DNA of 64,000 nt from assembly GCF_001426265.1 (NCBI RefSeq), contig NZ_LMDG01000023.1, positions 211,826-275,825 on the forward strand, given 5' to 3'. The notes under the pieces are model-generated. The model made no database searches. It saw nothing but the letters and a program-made list of their open reading frames with translations, and was not told the DNA's origin. Origin of the DNA: Rhizobium sp. Root1220. GTDB lineage: Bacteria > Pseudomonadota > Alphaproteobacteria > Rhizobiales > Rhizobiaceae. Positions 54,399-63,849 of this stretch are shown here, piece by piece; position 1 is the stretch's first letter; every line of letters begins with the position of its first letter. A program made the position numbers and the translations under genes.

Positions 54399-55283
54399 AT
54401 GACGCGCGATACCGACAAGCCGACTGCGATGGAAACGCTGCTTTCGACGCTCGATCTCGAGCCGATCGAGGTCGATATCTTTCGCGGGCGCAGTCCGCAG
54501 GTCGGTTGGCAAAGGGTTTTTGGAGGTCAGGTGATCGCGCAGGCGCTGATGGCGGCGCAGCGTACCGTGGAGATTGGCCGTCTCGTTCACTCGCTGCACG
54601 CCTATTTCATGCGGCCCGGCGATCCCTCGGTGCCCATCATCTATCAGGCCGAGCGCATACGTGACGGTTCCAGCTTCAACACGCGCCGCGTCGTCGCCAT
54701 CCAGCACGGAAAGGCGATCTTTGCTCTTTCCGCATCGTTTCAGATCGAGGAGCCGGGCTTCGACCATCAGATCCCGATGCCTGACGTCGCGCCTCCCGAA
54801 AAGCTGCTGGACGAACACCAGATCGCAGCGCAGTACCTTGCCAACGCGCCGGCGGCGATCCGGAAGTACTGGGAGCGCGAACGGCCGATCGAAATCCGCC
54901 CGGTGTCGCTGACACACTATTTCTCGGACAAGAAACTGGATCCATTTCAGCACGTCTGGGTTCGAGCAACGGGGCCGGTTCCCGATGATCGCCACTGCCA
55001 GGCGGCCATTCTGGCCTACCTCTCGGACATGACCCTGCTCGATACGTCGCTCTATCCGCATGGCACATCGATTTTCGATCAGACCATCCAGGTCGCCAGC
55101 CTTGACCACTCGATGTGGTTTCATCGGCCGACGAAGCTCGACGACTGGCTCCTGTATACGCAGGACAGCCCGTCTGCGTCCGGAGCGCGAGGTTTGACGC
55201 GGGGAAGCCTGTTTACGCGAGATGGTGTCCTGATTGCGTCCGTGGCGCAGGAGGGTCTGATTCGCAAAAGAGCAAATGACTAG
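54399..55283 (+). CDS. tesB: Acyl-CoA thioesterase II
   Basis: 294 residues with two hotdog folds. Hydrolyses medium- to long-chain acyl-CoA. Family segments: FRGRSPQVGWQRVFGGQVIA, HSLHAYFMRPGDPSVPIIY, ASLDHSMWFHRP containing the catalytic Asp, and RGSLFTRDGVLIASVAQEGL at the C-terminus. ATG 54399 has CAGGAG nine bases upstream; an upstream ATG at 54333 is unsupported. Confidence 0.94.
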   Translation: MTRDTDKPTAMETLLSTLDLEPIEVDIFRGRSPQVGWQRVFGGQVIAQALMAAQRTVEIGRLVHSLHAYFMRPGDPSVPIIYQAERIRDGSSFNTRRVVAIQHGKAIFALSASFQIEEPGFDHQIPMPDVAPPEKLLDEHQIAAQYLANAPAAIRKYWERERPIEIRPVSLTHYFSDKKLDPFQHVWVRATGPVPDDRHCQAAILAYLSDMTLLDTSLYPHGTSIFDQTIQVASLDHSMWFHRPTKLDDWLLYTQDSPSASGARGLTRGSLFTRDGVLIASVAQEGLIRKRAND

Positions 55284-55404
55284 ATTGTGAGCATATTTAT
55301 TCATTTGAGTGTTTTTTGAGCGATTATTAGGCAATCATTTGCCCATTTATTGATTTCATCTGCCATAGTCTTTATTTTTCAATAACTTAGTTTCCAATTC
55401 GAAT

Positions 55405-55421
55405 CTGGCACGCCCCTTGAA
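55405..55421 (+). promoter_or_regulatory. Sigma-54 promoter of glnK-amtB
   Basis: CTGGCACGCCCCTTGAA: the -24 GG (TGGCAC) and the -12 element at the right spacing. The -12 reads TTGA rather than the preferred TTGC, which may weaken it. It lies about 87 bases before the glnK start, as expected for an NtrC-controlled gene. An upstream dyad GGCAA-N4-TTGCC at 55331-55344 and A/T-rich DNA could serve activator or IHF binding. Confidence 0.82.
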
Positions 55422-55447
55422 TGTAAGATGGTGGTCGCTGTGCGTAA

Positions 55448-55846
<399 letters not shown>

Positions 55847-55870
55847 CGGCTGAGCAAGGAGCTTTTTTCA

Positions 55871-57235
55871 ATGTCCATTTCGAAGTTTTCATCCACTTTC
55901 GCGCGGCTCGGCGCTGCGTCCGCTGCGCTGCTCGCGCCGGTCGCCGCCTTCGCGCAAGATGCTGCCGCCACGGCTGCTCCAGCTGCTGCCGCCGCTCCTG
56001 TCCCGGACAAGGGCGACACGGCCTTCATGTTCATATCGACCCTGCTCGTTCTGTTCATGATCCTGCCGGGCCTTGCGCTGTTCTACGGTGGCCTCGTGCG
56101 CGCCAAGAACATGCTCTCGGTGCTGATGCAGTGCACGATGGTCGCCGCCGTACTGATGCTGATCTGGGTGATCTATGGCTACTCCTTCGCCTTCGGCGGT
56201 TCCGACAGCGCCTATTGGGGTGGCACCGCTAAGATCTTCCTGGCGGGTGTGACAAAGGATTCGACCGCTGCGACCTTCTCGCAGGGTGTCGTCATTCCAG
56301 AGTTCATCTTCGCGATGTTCCAGATGACCTTTGCTGCAATCACCCCTGCCCTGATCGTCGGCGCCTTTGCCGAGCGCATCAAGTTCTCGGCGGTTGTCCT
56401 GTTCTGCGCTCTTTGGGCAACCTTCGTCTACTTCCCGATCGCTCATATGGTCTGGGACGCCAATGGCCTGCTCTTCAAGATGGGCGCGCTGGACTTCGCA
56501 GGCGGTACGGTCGTTCACATCAATGCTGGTGTCGCCGGTCTGATCGGTGCGATCATGGTTGGCAAGCGTACCGGCTTTGGCAAGGACATGATGGCGCCGC
56601 ATTCGATGACGCTCACCATGGTCGGTGCAGCAATGCTCTGGTTCGGCTGGTTCGGTTTCAACGCCGGCTCCAACCTCGAAGCTTCCGGCGGCGCGATGCT
56701 CGCAACGGTCAACACCTTCGTTGCGACCGCTGCTGCCGTCGTTTCCTGGGCGGCTGTCGAAACGCTCACTCGCGGAAAAGCATCGATGCTCGGCGGCGCC
56801 TCCGGCATGGTAGCTGGTCTCGTCGCGATCACGCCTGCAGCCGGTATCGTCGGCCCGATGGGCGCGATCATCATGGGGCTGCTCGTTTCGCCGCTTTGCT
56901 ACTTCTTCGTCTCCGTGGTGAAGAACAAGTTCGGCTACGACGATACGGCTGACGTCTTCGGCGTTCACGGCATCGGCGGCATGTTCGGCGCCATCGCAAC
57001 GGGCATCTTTGCAAGCGCATCGCTCGGCGGCATCGGCTACGCCGAAGGCGTGACGATGGGCGGCCAGGTCGTCACCCAGCTGACGGCGATCCTCACCACC
57101 GTCGTATGGTGCGGCGTCGGCTCGGCGATCCTCTACAAGATCGTCGACGTGATTGTCGGCCTGCGCGTTACCGTCGAAGCGGAGCGTGAAGGTCTCGACC
57201 TCGCAACGCACGGTGAAGCCGCATACCACTCCTGA
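55871..57235 (+). CDS. amtB: Ammonium transporter
   Basis: 454 residues. An N-terminal signal peptide (cleavage after AFA) is followed by an Ala/Pro-rich stretch and 11 membrane helices, the Amt/Rh fold. The pore histidines are in FPIAHMVWDANG and DVFGVHGIGGMFG, and FGWFGFNAGSN is the family signature. It forms a trimer closed by GlnK. The opposite strand is also open for 607 codons, a codon-bias artefact. A terminator follows at 57314. Confidence 0.96.
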   Translation: MSISKFSSTFARLGAASAALLAPVAAFAQDAAATAAPAAAAAPVPDKGDTAFMFISTLLVLFMILPGLALFYGGLVRAKNMLSVLMQCTMVAAVLMLIWVIYGYSFAFGGSDSAYWGGTAKIFLAGVTKDSTAATFSQGVVIPEFIFAMFQMTFAAITPALIVGAFAERIKFSAVVLFCALWATFVYFPIAHMVWDANGLLFKMGALDFAGGTVVHINAGVAGLIGAIMVGKRTGFGKDMMAPHSMTLTMVGAAMLWFGWFGFNAGSNLEASGGAMLATVNTFVATAAAVVSWAAVETLTRGKASMLGGASGMVAGLVAITPAAGIVGPMGAIIMGLLVSPLCYFFVSVVKNKFGYDDTADVFGVHGIGGMFGAIATGIFASASLGGIGYAEGVTMGGQVVTQLTAILTTVVWCGVGSAILYKIVDVIVGLRVTVEAEREGLDLATHGEAAYHS

Positions 57236-57313
57236 TCGCGGCCTGGCCGCGCCTTTAACGGGCGCGGCGTATAGCCCGTCGCGGCCCATCCGAAATGCAA
57301 GCCCACTTCCTGG

Positions 57314-57345
57314 CCCGGACCTTCCAAGGTTCGGGCTTTTTATTT
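57314..57345 (+). terminator. Rho-independent terminator of glnK-amtB
   Basis: CCCGGACCTT / AAGGTTCGGG stem with one G-T pair and a tight loop, then CTTTTTATTTT. About 80 bases after the amtB stop. Confidence 0.85.
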
Positions 57346-57472
57346 TCAGGGTACCGGATGTGGGGCGCATGGTTAACACGGCTTTAACCGTCCTCTGGTT
57401 AGGTGGAGCAGACGCAATGGGCAGGGACGCATTGGCGATTCGCACGCTCTCACGCACTGAACGGGTACATAA

Positions 57473-60145
57473 ATGGCAAGAAGCACATCGCCAGCAATGG
57501 ATGGCCGGCCGGACCGTTTCTCCCTTTCGGGATTCATGTTCCGCCAGGCGCAGACCCTCTCGGGCTTTGCGATTTTCGTGCTGCTGGCGCTCGCGATCGC
57601 GGCCCTCGCGACCTGGAATGTCGCCGATCCCAGTTACTCCTATGCAACCGGCAATGAGCCGACCAACATTCTGGGCTATAGCGGTGCTGCCTTTGCCGAT
57701 ATCCTCATGCAATTCTTCGGGCTGGCCAGCGTCGTGGCGCTGCTACCCGTCGTCGCCTGGGCGCTGGCACTGATCTCGGGCCGCCGGTTCAGCCGCATTC
57801 CGGCGCGGGCCGCGGCCTGGGCGCTGGGGTCGGTTCTCTCCTCTGCCGTTCTCGGTTGCTTCCCGCCGCCGCTCACTTGGCCTATTCCGAATGGCATCGG
57901 TGGCGTGGTCGGGGACATGATCCTGCGCTTTCCCGCGCTCTTCGTCGGTGCCTATCCGACCGGCGCATTTGCCACGGCTATCGGCTGCATCTTCGCCGTC
58001 CCGACCGTCTGGATGATGCTGTTTGCCGCTGGCATCGTCGGCCGAACCGAGGAGGAGGAGGCAGAAGAGGAAAACCAGGCCTACGCCGCCAGCCGTTCGA
58101 AGCTGCGTTCGGTGGGAGACGAGGACGAGGACGACGATGGCGGCGGCTGGCTCGCCTTCGGGGCGCTGACGCATGCATGGTACATGAGCCAGGCGCGCAT
58201 GCGTCGCCTGCTCGGCCTTGGACCGCGCAAGCGCCGGCAGGACGACTTTGAATCGCCCTACGATTTCAACGATGACGAGTTCGGCAAGCTCAACGAGCCG
58301 GTTCGTGCCAAGGCGCCCGCTGCACGTGGTGAACGTATGGAGCCCTCGCTAGAGCCGCGTGCCGCCTCGCAGCGCCGTATCGTCTCCGCCCCGTCGATCT
58401 CGCTGAACGACGATGACGAGGACGACGACATCGCGTTTGGCAGCGGCATGCCGCCCCGACCCGCCGATATCCTGCCGGATGACGACGACGACTGGATGAT
58501 GCGCGCTCCCGCCAAGCAGAACGGCGGCCGGCCGGAGCCCCGCGTCGTGCAACCGCCCCCGCGCCCGAAGCCGGGCGCTCGCATGGATCGGGAACAACAG
58601 GGTTCGTTCATTCGCCCGGAGGGCTTCCAGCTGCCATCGATGCATCTGCTTGCCGAACCGAAAAACGTCGTGCGCGACTCGACACTGTCGGCCGACGCGC
58701 TTGAGCAGAATGCTCGCATGCTGGAAGGCGTGCTCGAGGACTTCGGCGTCAAGGGCGAGATCATCCATGTGCGCCCGGGTCCTGTCGTGACGCTCTACGA
58801 GCTTGAGCCGGCGCCCGGAATCAAATCGTCGCGCGTGATCGGTCTCGCCGACGACATTGCTCGCTCTATGAGCGCGATCGCTGCCCGCGTCGCGGTCGTT
58901 CCAGGCCGCAACGCCATCGGCATCGAACTGCCGAACTCGACGCGCGAGACGGTCTATCTGCGCGAACTTATCGCCTCCAGGGATTTCGAGGGCTCGAAGG
59001 CCAAGCTTGCCATGGCGCTCGGGAAGACAATCGGCGGCGAGGCGGTCATAGCCGACCTCGCCAAGATGCCGCATCTGCTGGTTGCCGGTACCACCGGTTC
59101 CGGTAAATCCGTCGCCATCAACACGATGATCCTGTCGCTGCTCTACCGTCTGACGCCGGACCAGTGCAGATTGATCATGATCGATCCGAAGATGCTCGAA
59201 CTCTCCGTCTATGACGGCATCCCGCATCTGCTGTCGCCTGTCGTCACCGATCCGAAGAAGGCCGTCGTTGCGCTCAAGTGGACCGTCAGGGAGATGGAAG
59301 AGCGCTACAAGAAGATGTCGAAGATCGGCGTGCGAAACATCGATGGTTTCAACAGCCGCGTCGAGCAGGCCCTCTCCAAGGGCGAGGTGATTTCACGCAC
59401 CGTCCAGACAGGCTTCGACCGCCACACCGGCGAGGCGATGTACGAGACCGAGGAATTCGATCTGAAGCCGATGCCCTACATTGTCGTCATCATCGATGAG
59501 ATGGCTGACCTGATGATGGTGGCCGGCAAGGACATCGAAGGCGCCGTGCAGCGACTGGCGCAGATGGCGCGCGCGGCAGGCATCCACGTGATCATGGCGA
59601 CGCAGCGTCCTTCGGTCGACGTCATCACCGGCACGATCAAGGCCAACTTCCCGACCCGCATCTCCTTCCAGGTGACCTCGAAGATCGACAGCCGCACCAT
59701 CCTCGGCGAGCAGGGTGCTGAACAGCTGCTCGGCATGGGCGACATGCTCTACATGGCGGGCGGCGGGCGCATCCAGCGCGTTCACGGTCCGTTTGTCGCC
59801 GACCTGGAAGTCGAGGAGATCGTTGCCTATCTGAAGACCCAGGGATCGCCGCAGTATCTCGACGCCATCACCGCCGATGACGATGAGGACGGCGATTACG
59901 GCGGCGGGCCGGCAGGCACCTCAAATCTCTCGGATTCGGAGGATCCCTACGATCAGGCCGTCGCGATTGTTCTGCGTGACGGAAAGGCTTCGACGTCGTA
60001 TATTCAGCGTAGACTTGGCATCGGTTACAACCGTGCAGCGTCGCTGATCGAACGGATGGAACAGGAAGGCATCATCGGGCCCGCCAACCATGCCGGAAAG
60101 CGCGAGATTCTGGTTCCGACCGAAGGCGATATTCTCGACCGCTGA
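57473..60145 (+). CDS. ftsK: DNA translocase FtsK
   Basis: 890 residues. About four membrane helices (residues ~25-200) anchor it at the septum, followed by a very acidic linker ([16 protein letters not shown]) and the alpha/beta motor domain. Walker A is [13 protein letters not shown] near residue 540, and Walker B is [13 protein letters not shown]. The C-terminal gamma winged helix ([20 protein letters not shown]) reads KOPS-type sequences that orient DNA pumping toward dif. The start at 57473 ([11 protein letters not shown]) lacks a strong ribosome site; ATG 57497 is an alternative. Probably drives chromosome-terminus segregation. Confidence 0.95.
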   Translation: MARSTSPAMDGRPDRFSLSGFMFRQAQTLSGFAIFVLLALAIAALATWNVADPSYSYATGNEPTNILGYSGAAFADILMQFFGLASVVALLPVVAWALALISGRRFSRIPARAAAWALGSVLSSAVLGCFPPPLTWPIPNGIGGVVGDMILRFPALFVGAYPTGAFATAIGCIFAVPTVWMMLFAAGIVGRTEEEEAEEENQAYAASRSKLRSVGDEDEDDDGGGWLAFGALTHAWYMSQARMRRLLGLGPRKRRQDDFESPYDFNDDEFGKLNEPVRAKAPAARGERMEPSLEPRAASQRRIVSAPSISLNDDDEDDDIAFGSGMPPRPADILPDDDDDWMMRAPAKQNGGRPEPRVVQPPPRPKPGARMDREQQGSFIRPEGFQLPSMHLLAEPKNVVRDSTLSADALEQNARMLEGVLEDFGVKGEIIHVRPGPVVTLYELEPAPGIKSSRVIGLADDIARSMSAIAARVAVVPGRNAIGIELPNSTRETVYLRELIASRDFEGSKAKLAMALGKTIGGEAVIADLAKMPHLLVAGTTGSGKSVAINTMILSLLYRLTPDQCRLIMIDPKMLELSVYDGIPHLLSPVVTDPKKAVVALKWTVREMEERYKKMSKIGVRNIDGFNSRVEQALSKGEVISRTVQTGFDRHTGEAMYETEEFDLKPMPYIVVIIDEMADLMMVAGKDIEGAVQRLAQMARAAGIHVIMATQRPSVDVITGTIKANFPTRISFQVTSKIDSRTILGEQGAEQLLGMGDMLYMAGGGRIQRVHGPFVADLEVEEIVAYLKTQGSPQYLDAITADDDEDGDYGGGPAGTSNLSDSEDPYDQAVAIVLRDGKASTSYIQRRLGIGYNRAASLIERMEQEGIIGPANHAGKREILVPTEGDILDR

Positions 60146-60280
60146 CAGTCGATGTATCGTCGCCACGACGGACTTCACGGAAACCTGATCGGCTTGAAAC
60201 CGTTACCTTCCGCAGGCCTGCGATCGCGCCATGAAGACGCCGCGTTTCGGCAGCATGCAGAACGCATAGAGGAGACCTAA

Positions 60281-60955
60281 ATGAACAACTCCGAGTCCTT
60301 CCTGAGCCGCATCTCGCTGACACGCCGCCATATGCTTGGCACTCTGGCTGTCGCCGCGGCTTCGACCACCTTGCCGCTCAGTGTCTTTGCTCAGGCCGCG
60401 GCTGCGGCGTCGAGCAATGCGACCGCTCAGGCGATCGCCGACCACTTCTCCAGCGTCGGGACGATGCAGGGCGAGTTCGTGCAATTCGGACCGCGCGGCG
60501 AGCAGACCGGCGGCAAGTTCTTTATCCAGCGTCCCGGCAGGCTGCGCTTCAACTATGACAATCCCTCGCCAATCCGCGTTATCGCCGATGGCAAGAATGT
60601 CGCGATCGGCAACATGAAGCTGAAGACCTGGGATCTCTACCCGCTTTCGAAGACGCCACTCAGCCTGCTTCTCGCCCAGCGCATCGACCTGTCGGCAGGA
60701 TCGGTGAAGAGCGTCAAGCAGGAGTCCGACCTGACGACGATCGCTCTCGGCAACAACACGGTATTCGGCAATTCGACGATCACCATGATGTTCGATCCGA
60801 AGACCTACGACCTGAGGCAGTGGACGATCACGGACAACCAGGGCAAGGACACCTCGGTGATGGTCTTCAACGTGAAGACCGGCATGCAGTTCGACGACAA
60901 GGTCTTCAGGGTGCCATACGAAGTCATTCCCGGAACGGCCGCCTATCGCGACTAG
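60281..60955 (+). CDS. lolA: Outer-membrane lipoprotein carrier protein LolA
   Basis: 224 residues. Periplasmic chaperone that receives lipoproteins from LolCDE and delivers them to the outer membrane. Family segments: TMQGEFVQFGPRGEQTGGKF, RPGRLRFNYDNPSP and WDLYPLSKTPLSLLL. The signal region contains two arginines before the hydrophobic core (LTRRHMLGTLAVAAA), Tat-like in look, whereas E. coli LolA uses Sec. GGAG lies nine bases before ATG 60281. A terminator follows. Confidence 0.93.
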   Translation: MNNSESFLSRISLTRRHMLGTLAVAAASTTLPLSVFAQAAAAASSNATAQAIADHFSSVGTMQGEFVQFGPRGEQTGGKFFIQRPGRLRFNYDNPSPIRVIADGKNVAIGNMKLKTWDLYPLSKTPLSLLLAQRIDLSAGSVKSVKQESDLTTIALGNNTVFGNSTITMMFDPKTYDLRQWTITDNQGKDTSVMVFNVKTGMQFDDKVFRVPYEVIPGTAAYRD

Positions 60956-60975
60956 GCCTTTTCGTGCTCCAGAAC

Positions 60976-61003
60976 AACGCCCTGCGGTCCGCGGGGCGTT
61001 TTT
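60976..61003 (+). terminator. Rho-independent terminator after lolA
   Basis: AACGCCCTGC-GGTCC-GCGGGGCGTT stem-loop followed by TTTCTTT, 20 bases after the lolA stop. Confidence 0.87.
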
Positions 61004-61075
61004 CTTTGGGTGGGTCCGTTCCTTCGACGCAGGCTTTGTTCTACAGCCAGTCCGTTCGCGTTGAAAGGCAATGGA

Positions 61076-61879
61076 ATGAGCTTCTCGGTCACCACTTGGA
61101 ACATCAATTCGCTACGGCTGCGCATGCCGATCGTCGAGCAGTTCGTCCTCAAGCATAAGCCTGACATCCTGTGCTTTCAGGAAACCAAGGTTCCGAACGA
61201 GCTGTTTCCGGCCTCGCCGCTGCGCGCCATGGGCTACGAGCACGTTATCATTCACGGTCAGAAGGGCTATCACGGCGTCGCGATCGCCTCGCGTTTGCCG
61301 CTCGTCGAGGACCATCGGCAGGACTACTGCAAGGTCGGGGATGCGCGTCATATCTCGGCGATCTTCGAGCGCGGCAGCCGGCGCATTCGGCTCCATAATT
61401 TCTATGTGCCCGCCGGGGGCGACGAGCCGGACCGGACGATCAATCCGAAGTTCGGCCACAAGCTGGATTTCATCGAGGAGATGAAGCTGCTGAAGGCAAA
61501 CGGCGAGGCCAACACGTCGGCGATTCTCGTCGGCGATCTCAACATTGCGCCGCTTGAACACGACGTCTGGTCGCACAAGCAGCTCCTGAAGATCGTCAGC
61601 CACACGCCTGTCGAAACCGAAGGACTGCTTGATGTCATGCAACGCGGCGGCTGGCTCGACCTGATGCGCCAGAACGTCCCTGAGTCCCAAAAACTCTATA
61701 CGTGGTGGAGCTATCGCGCCAAGGACTGGGAAGCGGCCGATCGCGGACGCCGTCTTGACCACATCTGGTCGTCAAGAGAACTCGGCCCGCTCCTGCGGCG
61801 GATCGACATCTTGAAAGAGGCGCGCGGCTGGGAGCGGCCGTCCGACCATGTGCCGGTGACGGCCCACTTCGATCTTTGA
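61076..61879 (+). CDS. xthA: Exodeoxyribonuclease III family nuclease
   Basis: 267 residues, endonuclease/exonuclease/phosphatase fold. AP endonuclease and 3'-exonuclease in base-excision repair. Catalytic blocks: TTWNINSLRLR, CFQETKVPNELF (metal Glu), ILVGDLNIAP (Asp-Asn), RRLDHIWSS and SDHVPVTAHFDL (Asp-His pair). ATG 61076 is preferred, with AAAGG upstream; the earlier in-frame ATG at 61010 overlaps the lolA terminator tail. Convergent with the cyclic-nucleotide-domain gene, with four bases between stops. Confidence 0.92.
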   Translation: MSFSVTTWNINSLRLRMPIVEQFVLKHKPDILCFQETKVPNELFPASPLRAMGYEHVIIHGQKGYHGVAIASRLPLVEDHRQDYCKVGDARHISAIFERGSRRIRLHNFYVPAGGDEPDRTINPKFGHKLDFIEEMKLLKANGEANTSAILVGDLNIAPLEHDVWSHKQLLKIVSHTPVETEGLLDVMQRGGWLDLMRQNVPESQKLYTWWSYRAKDWEAADRGRRLDHIWSSRELGPLLRRIDILKEARGWERPSDHVPVTAHFDL

Positions 61880-61883
61880 CGGC

Positions 61884-62339
61884 TCAGGCGAAGCGATGAA
61901 GCTCGGCGGCGGCCCTCGCCGCCAGCTCGGCGATATTGTCGCGGATGCGGTTCTCAATCAGGCGGGCGGCATCCGGATACTCTTCGATCAGCCGATGGAA
62001 CAGGGCGCGCGTGATGCGAATGATGCTGGTGTCGTCCTTGGCGACTGCGGTGAACTTGCGTTCGACCAGGGTGACGAGCGCCAGCTCGGATAGAAGTGTA
62101 CCCGGGCCGACGGTCGACTGAACCTCGAGCTGGCCATCGCGACCGGTCCGGCTCAGCTCCATTTCTCCACTCAGGATGACGTAGGCGCTTTCGGCCGGAG
62201 AGCCCTCGCGAAAAAGCATCTGGCCGGCCGAAATCACGCGGCGATCCGCACCGAAGGCGACCAGCCGCAACTGGTCCTCCGACATTCCATTGAACAACGG
62301 GAGCTGCGAGAGCAGGCGGATATCGTCGTTCAGCGCCAT
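61884..62339 (-). CDS. Cyclic-nucleotide-binding-domain protein (no output domain)
   Basis: 151 residues forming a single CNB domain (LFREGSPAESAYVILSGEME, then GPGTLLSELALVTLVERK), ending in a helix. There is no DNA-binding domain as in Crp, and the phosphate-binding Arg/Glu pattern is only partly kept, so nucleotide binding is uncertain. It starts one base after the response-regulator stop on the same strand, which suggests a shared role in signalling, perhaps as a partner or sensor. Function unknown. Confidence 0.85.
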   Translation of the reverse strand: MALNDDIRLLSQLPLFNGMSEDQLRLVAFGADRRVISAGQMLFREGSPAESAYVILSGEMELSRTGRDGQLEVQSTVGPGTLLSELALVTLVERKFTAVAKDDTSIIRITRALFHRLIEEYPDAARLIENRIRDNIAELAARAAAELHRFA

Positions 62340-62340
62340 C

Positions 62341-63024
62341 TTACGGTATGATCTTGTAGCCGCCGTTTTCTGTTACCAGAATCTCGGCATTGGATGGATC
62401 GCGCTCGATCTTCTGGCGCAGGCGGTAGACATGCGTCTCCAGGGTGTGCGTCGTCACACCGGAATTGTAGCCCCATACCTCTTCCAGCAGCACGTCGCGG
62501 GTGACGACCTTCTGCTCGGCGCGATAGAGATAACGAATGATTGCCGCTTCCTTCTCGGTGAGGCGGATCTTCTGGCCGTTTTCGGTCGTCAGCAACTTCT
62601 GGCTTGGCTTGAAGACATAGGGGCCAACGCTGAAGGTGGCATCCTCACTCTGCTCGTGCTGGCGAAGCTGGACGCGGATGCGAGCCAGCAGCACCGCGAA
62701 CCGGAATGGCTTCGTTACGTAGTCGTTCGCGCCGGCTTCGAGGCCGAGAATCGTGTCGGAATCGGTGTCGTGGCCGGTCAGCATGATGATCGGCGCCTTC
62801 AGGCCACCCTTGCGCAACAGCTTGACCGCCTCGCGGCCATCCATGTCAGGCAGGCCGACGTCCATGATCAGCAAATCGATCGGTGTGGAACGTGCGCGTT
62901 CAACGCCCTTGCCCGCAGTTGCTTCCTGCAGAACCGTAAACTCCTCGTAGAGCGAAAGCTGCTCCGTGAGGGTCTCGCGGAGGTCGTCGTCATCGTCCAC
63001 CAATAGAATGGTGCGTGCGGTCAT
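62341..63024 (-). CDS. OmpR-family DNA-binding response regulator
   Basis: 227 residues. Receiver domain starts RTILLVDDDDDLRETL, with phospho-acceptor Asp55 (IMDVGLPDMDG), Thr83 and Lys105 (YVTKPF). A winged-helix output domain follows (IRLTEKEAAIIRYLYRAEQ, GYNSGVTTHTLETHVYRLRQ). No histidine kinase is adjacent, so it is an orphan in this window. The sequence style (long Asp run, LSLYEEF) resembles alphaproteobacterial CenR, an essential envelope regulator, but this is from memory and not certain. Co-transcribed with the CNB-domain protein. Confidence 0.88.
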   Translation of the reverse strand: MTARTILLVDDDDDLRETLTEQLSLYEEFTVLQEATAGKGVERARSTPIDLLIMDVGLPDMDGREAVKLLRKGGLKAPIIMLTGHDTDSDTILGLEAGANDYVTKPFRFAVLLARIRVQLRQHEQSEDATFSVGPYVFKPSQKLLTTENGQKIRLTEKEAAIIRYLYRAEQKVVTRDVLLEEVWGYNSGVTTHTLETHVYRLRQKIERDPSNAEILVTENGGYKIIP

Positions 63025-63145
63025 GCGGCTCTATCCTCGCCATCCGGTTCCCTAGTCCTACGCCAATTTCGGTGATTGGCAAAGATCGGGAGACCAAGCT
63101 GTTGTCGTATATGGTGCTATATGATTTCAATATATGCCCTAGGCA

Positions 63146-63715
63146 ATGCAAAGACATGCGAGAAAGATGGAAAAAACAAGGCGGTCGGACAGTATACAGT
63201 CAACGATCATTACCGTGCGTCCGGCACCGGGCAATAAAAGCCGTGCCTTGGTTCAATTCGGCACGATTACAGTGCCCGCCGCGATTGGCCGTGCGGGACG
63301 AACGGTTCTGAAGCGCGAGGGCGACGGCGCAACACCGATCGCTTCGATGAAACTGCTGTGCGGCTTTCGCCGCGGCGAACGGCCCGTGCACCTCAAGACA
63401 CCGCTGGTGATTCGCCGCATCCGCAGCGACATGCTCTGGTGCGATCAGCCCGACGATGCCAACTACAATCGCCTCGTGAAGGCACCGTTTCGCCCAGGCC
63501 GCGAAGAGATGAAACGCAAAGACGGACTGTATGACGTCTGCCTCGTCATGGACTGGAACATCACCTCGAGAGCGCGCAATCGCGGATCGGCGATCTTCTT
63601 CCACCTGATCAAGCCCGGTTATGAGCCAACGGCCGGCTGCGTGGCCATTCACCGACGCGACATGCGCCGTCTGCTGCCGTTCCTGCGTAAGGGAACGGTG
63701 GTGCGTGTTCTCTGA
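63146..63715 (+). CDS. YkuD-type L,D-transpeptidase-like protein
   Basis: About 189 residues with the YkuD fold (ALVQFGTITVPAAIGRAG near the start; FFHLIKPGYEPTAGCVAIHR near the end). The catalytic Cys is in TAGC, preceded by His in FFHL; classical enzymes have SxGC, but the PTxGC subgroup is widespread in rhizobia. Such enzymes cross-link peptidoglycan or attach proteins to it. No clear signal peptide is seen, which is odd for a periplasmic enzyme; the N-terminus is basic (MQRHARKMEKTRRSD), and the start could be ATG 63167. Export route unclear. Confidence 0.8.
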   Translation: MQRHARKMEKTRRSDSIQSTIITVRPAPGNKSRALVQFGTITVPAAIGRAGRTVLKREGDGATPIASMKLLCGFRRGERPVHLKTPLVIRRIRSDMLWCDQPDDANYNRLVKAPFRPGREEMKRKDGLYDVCLVMDWNITSRARNRGSAIFFHLIKPGYEPTAGCVAIHRRDMRRLLPFLRKGTVVRVL

Positions 63716-63849
63716 CCGGCGGGGGTGATAATCCAAAGCCGATGACCTATATGCATTTCGACCGGCGCCCGGGCTGAAAGGCGCGCAGGGAAATCTGCTG
63801 GAGCGCGGATTCAATCACGCCCGTCCAATTAAACTCCCGGAGATATATT

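Noticed and set aside
55889..57712. 607-codon open frame on the minus strand opposite amtB
   Set aside because: Antisense to a clear ammonium transporter; composition (rich in His, Arg, Asp, Glu, no domain) is that of a mirror frame in GC-rich DNA.
60178..60210. GGAAA ... CGTT resembling an EcfG promoter before lolA
   Set aside because: The -35 element is not GGAAC, and lolA is a housekeeping gene; too weak to call.
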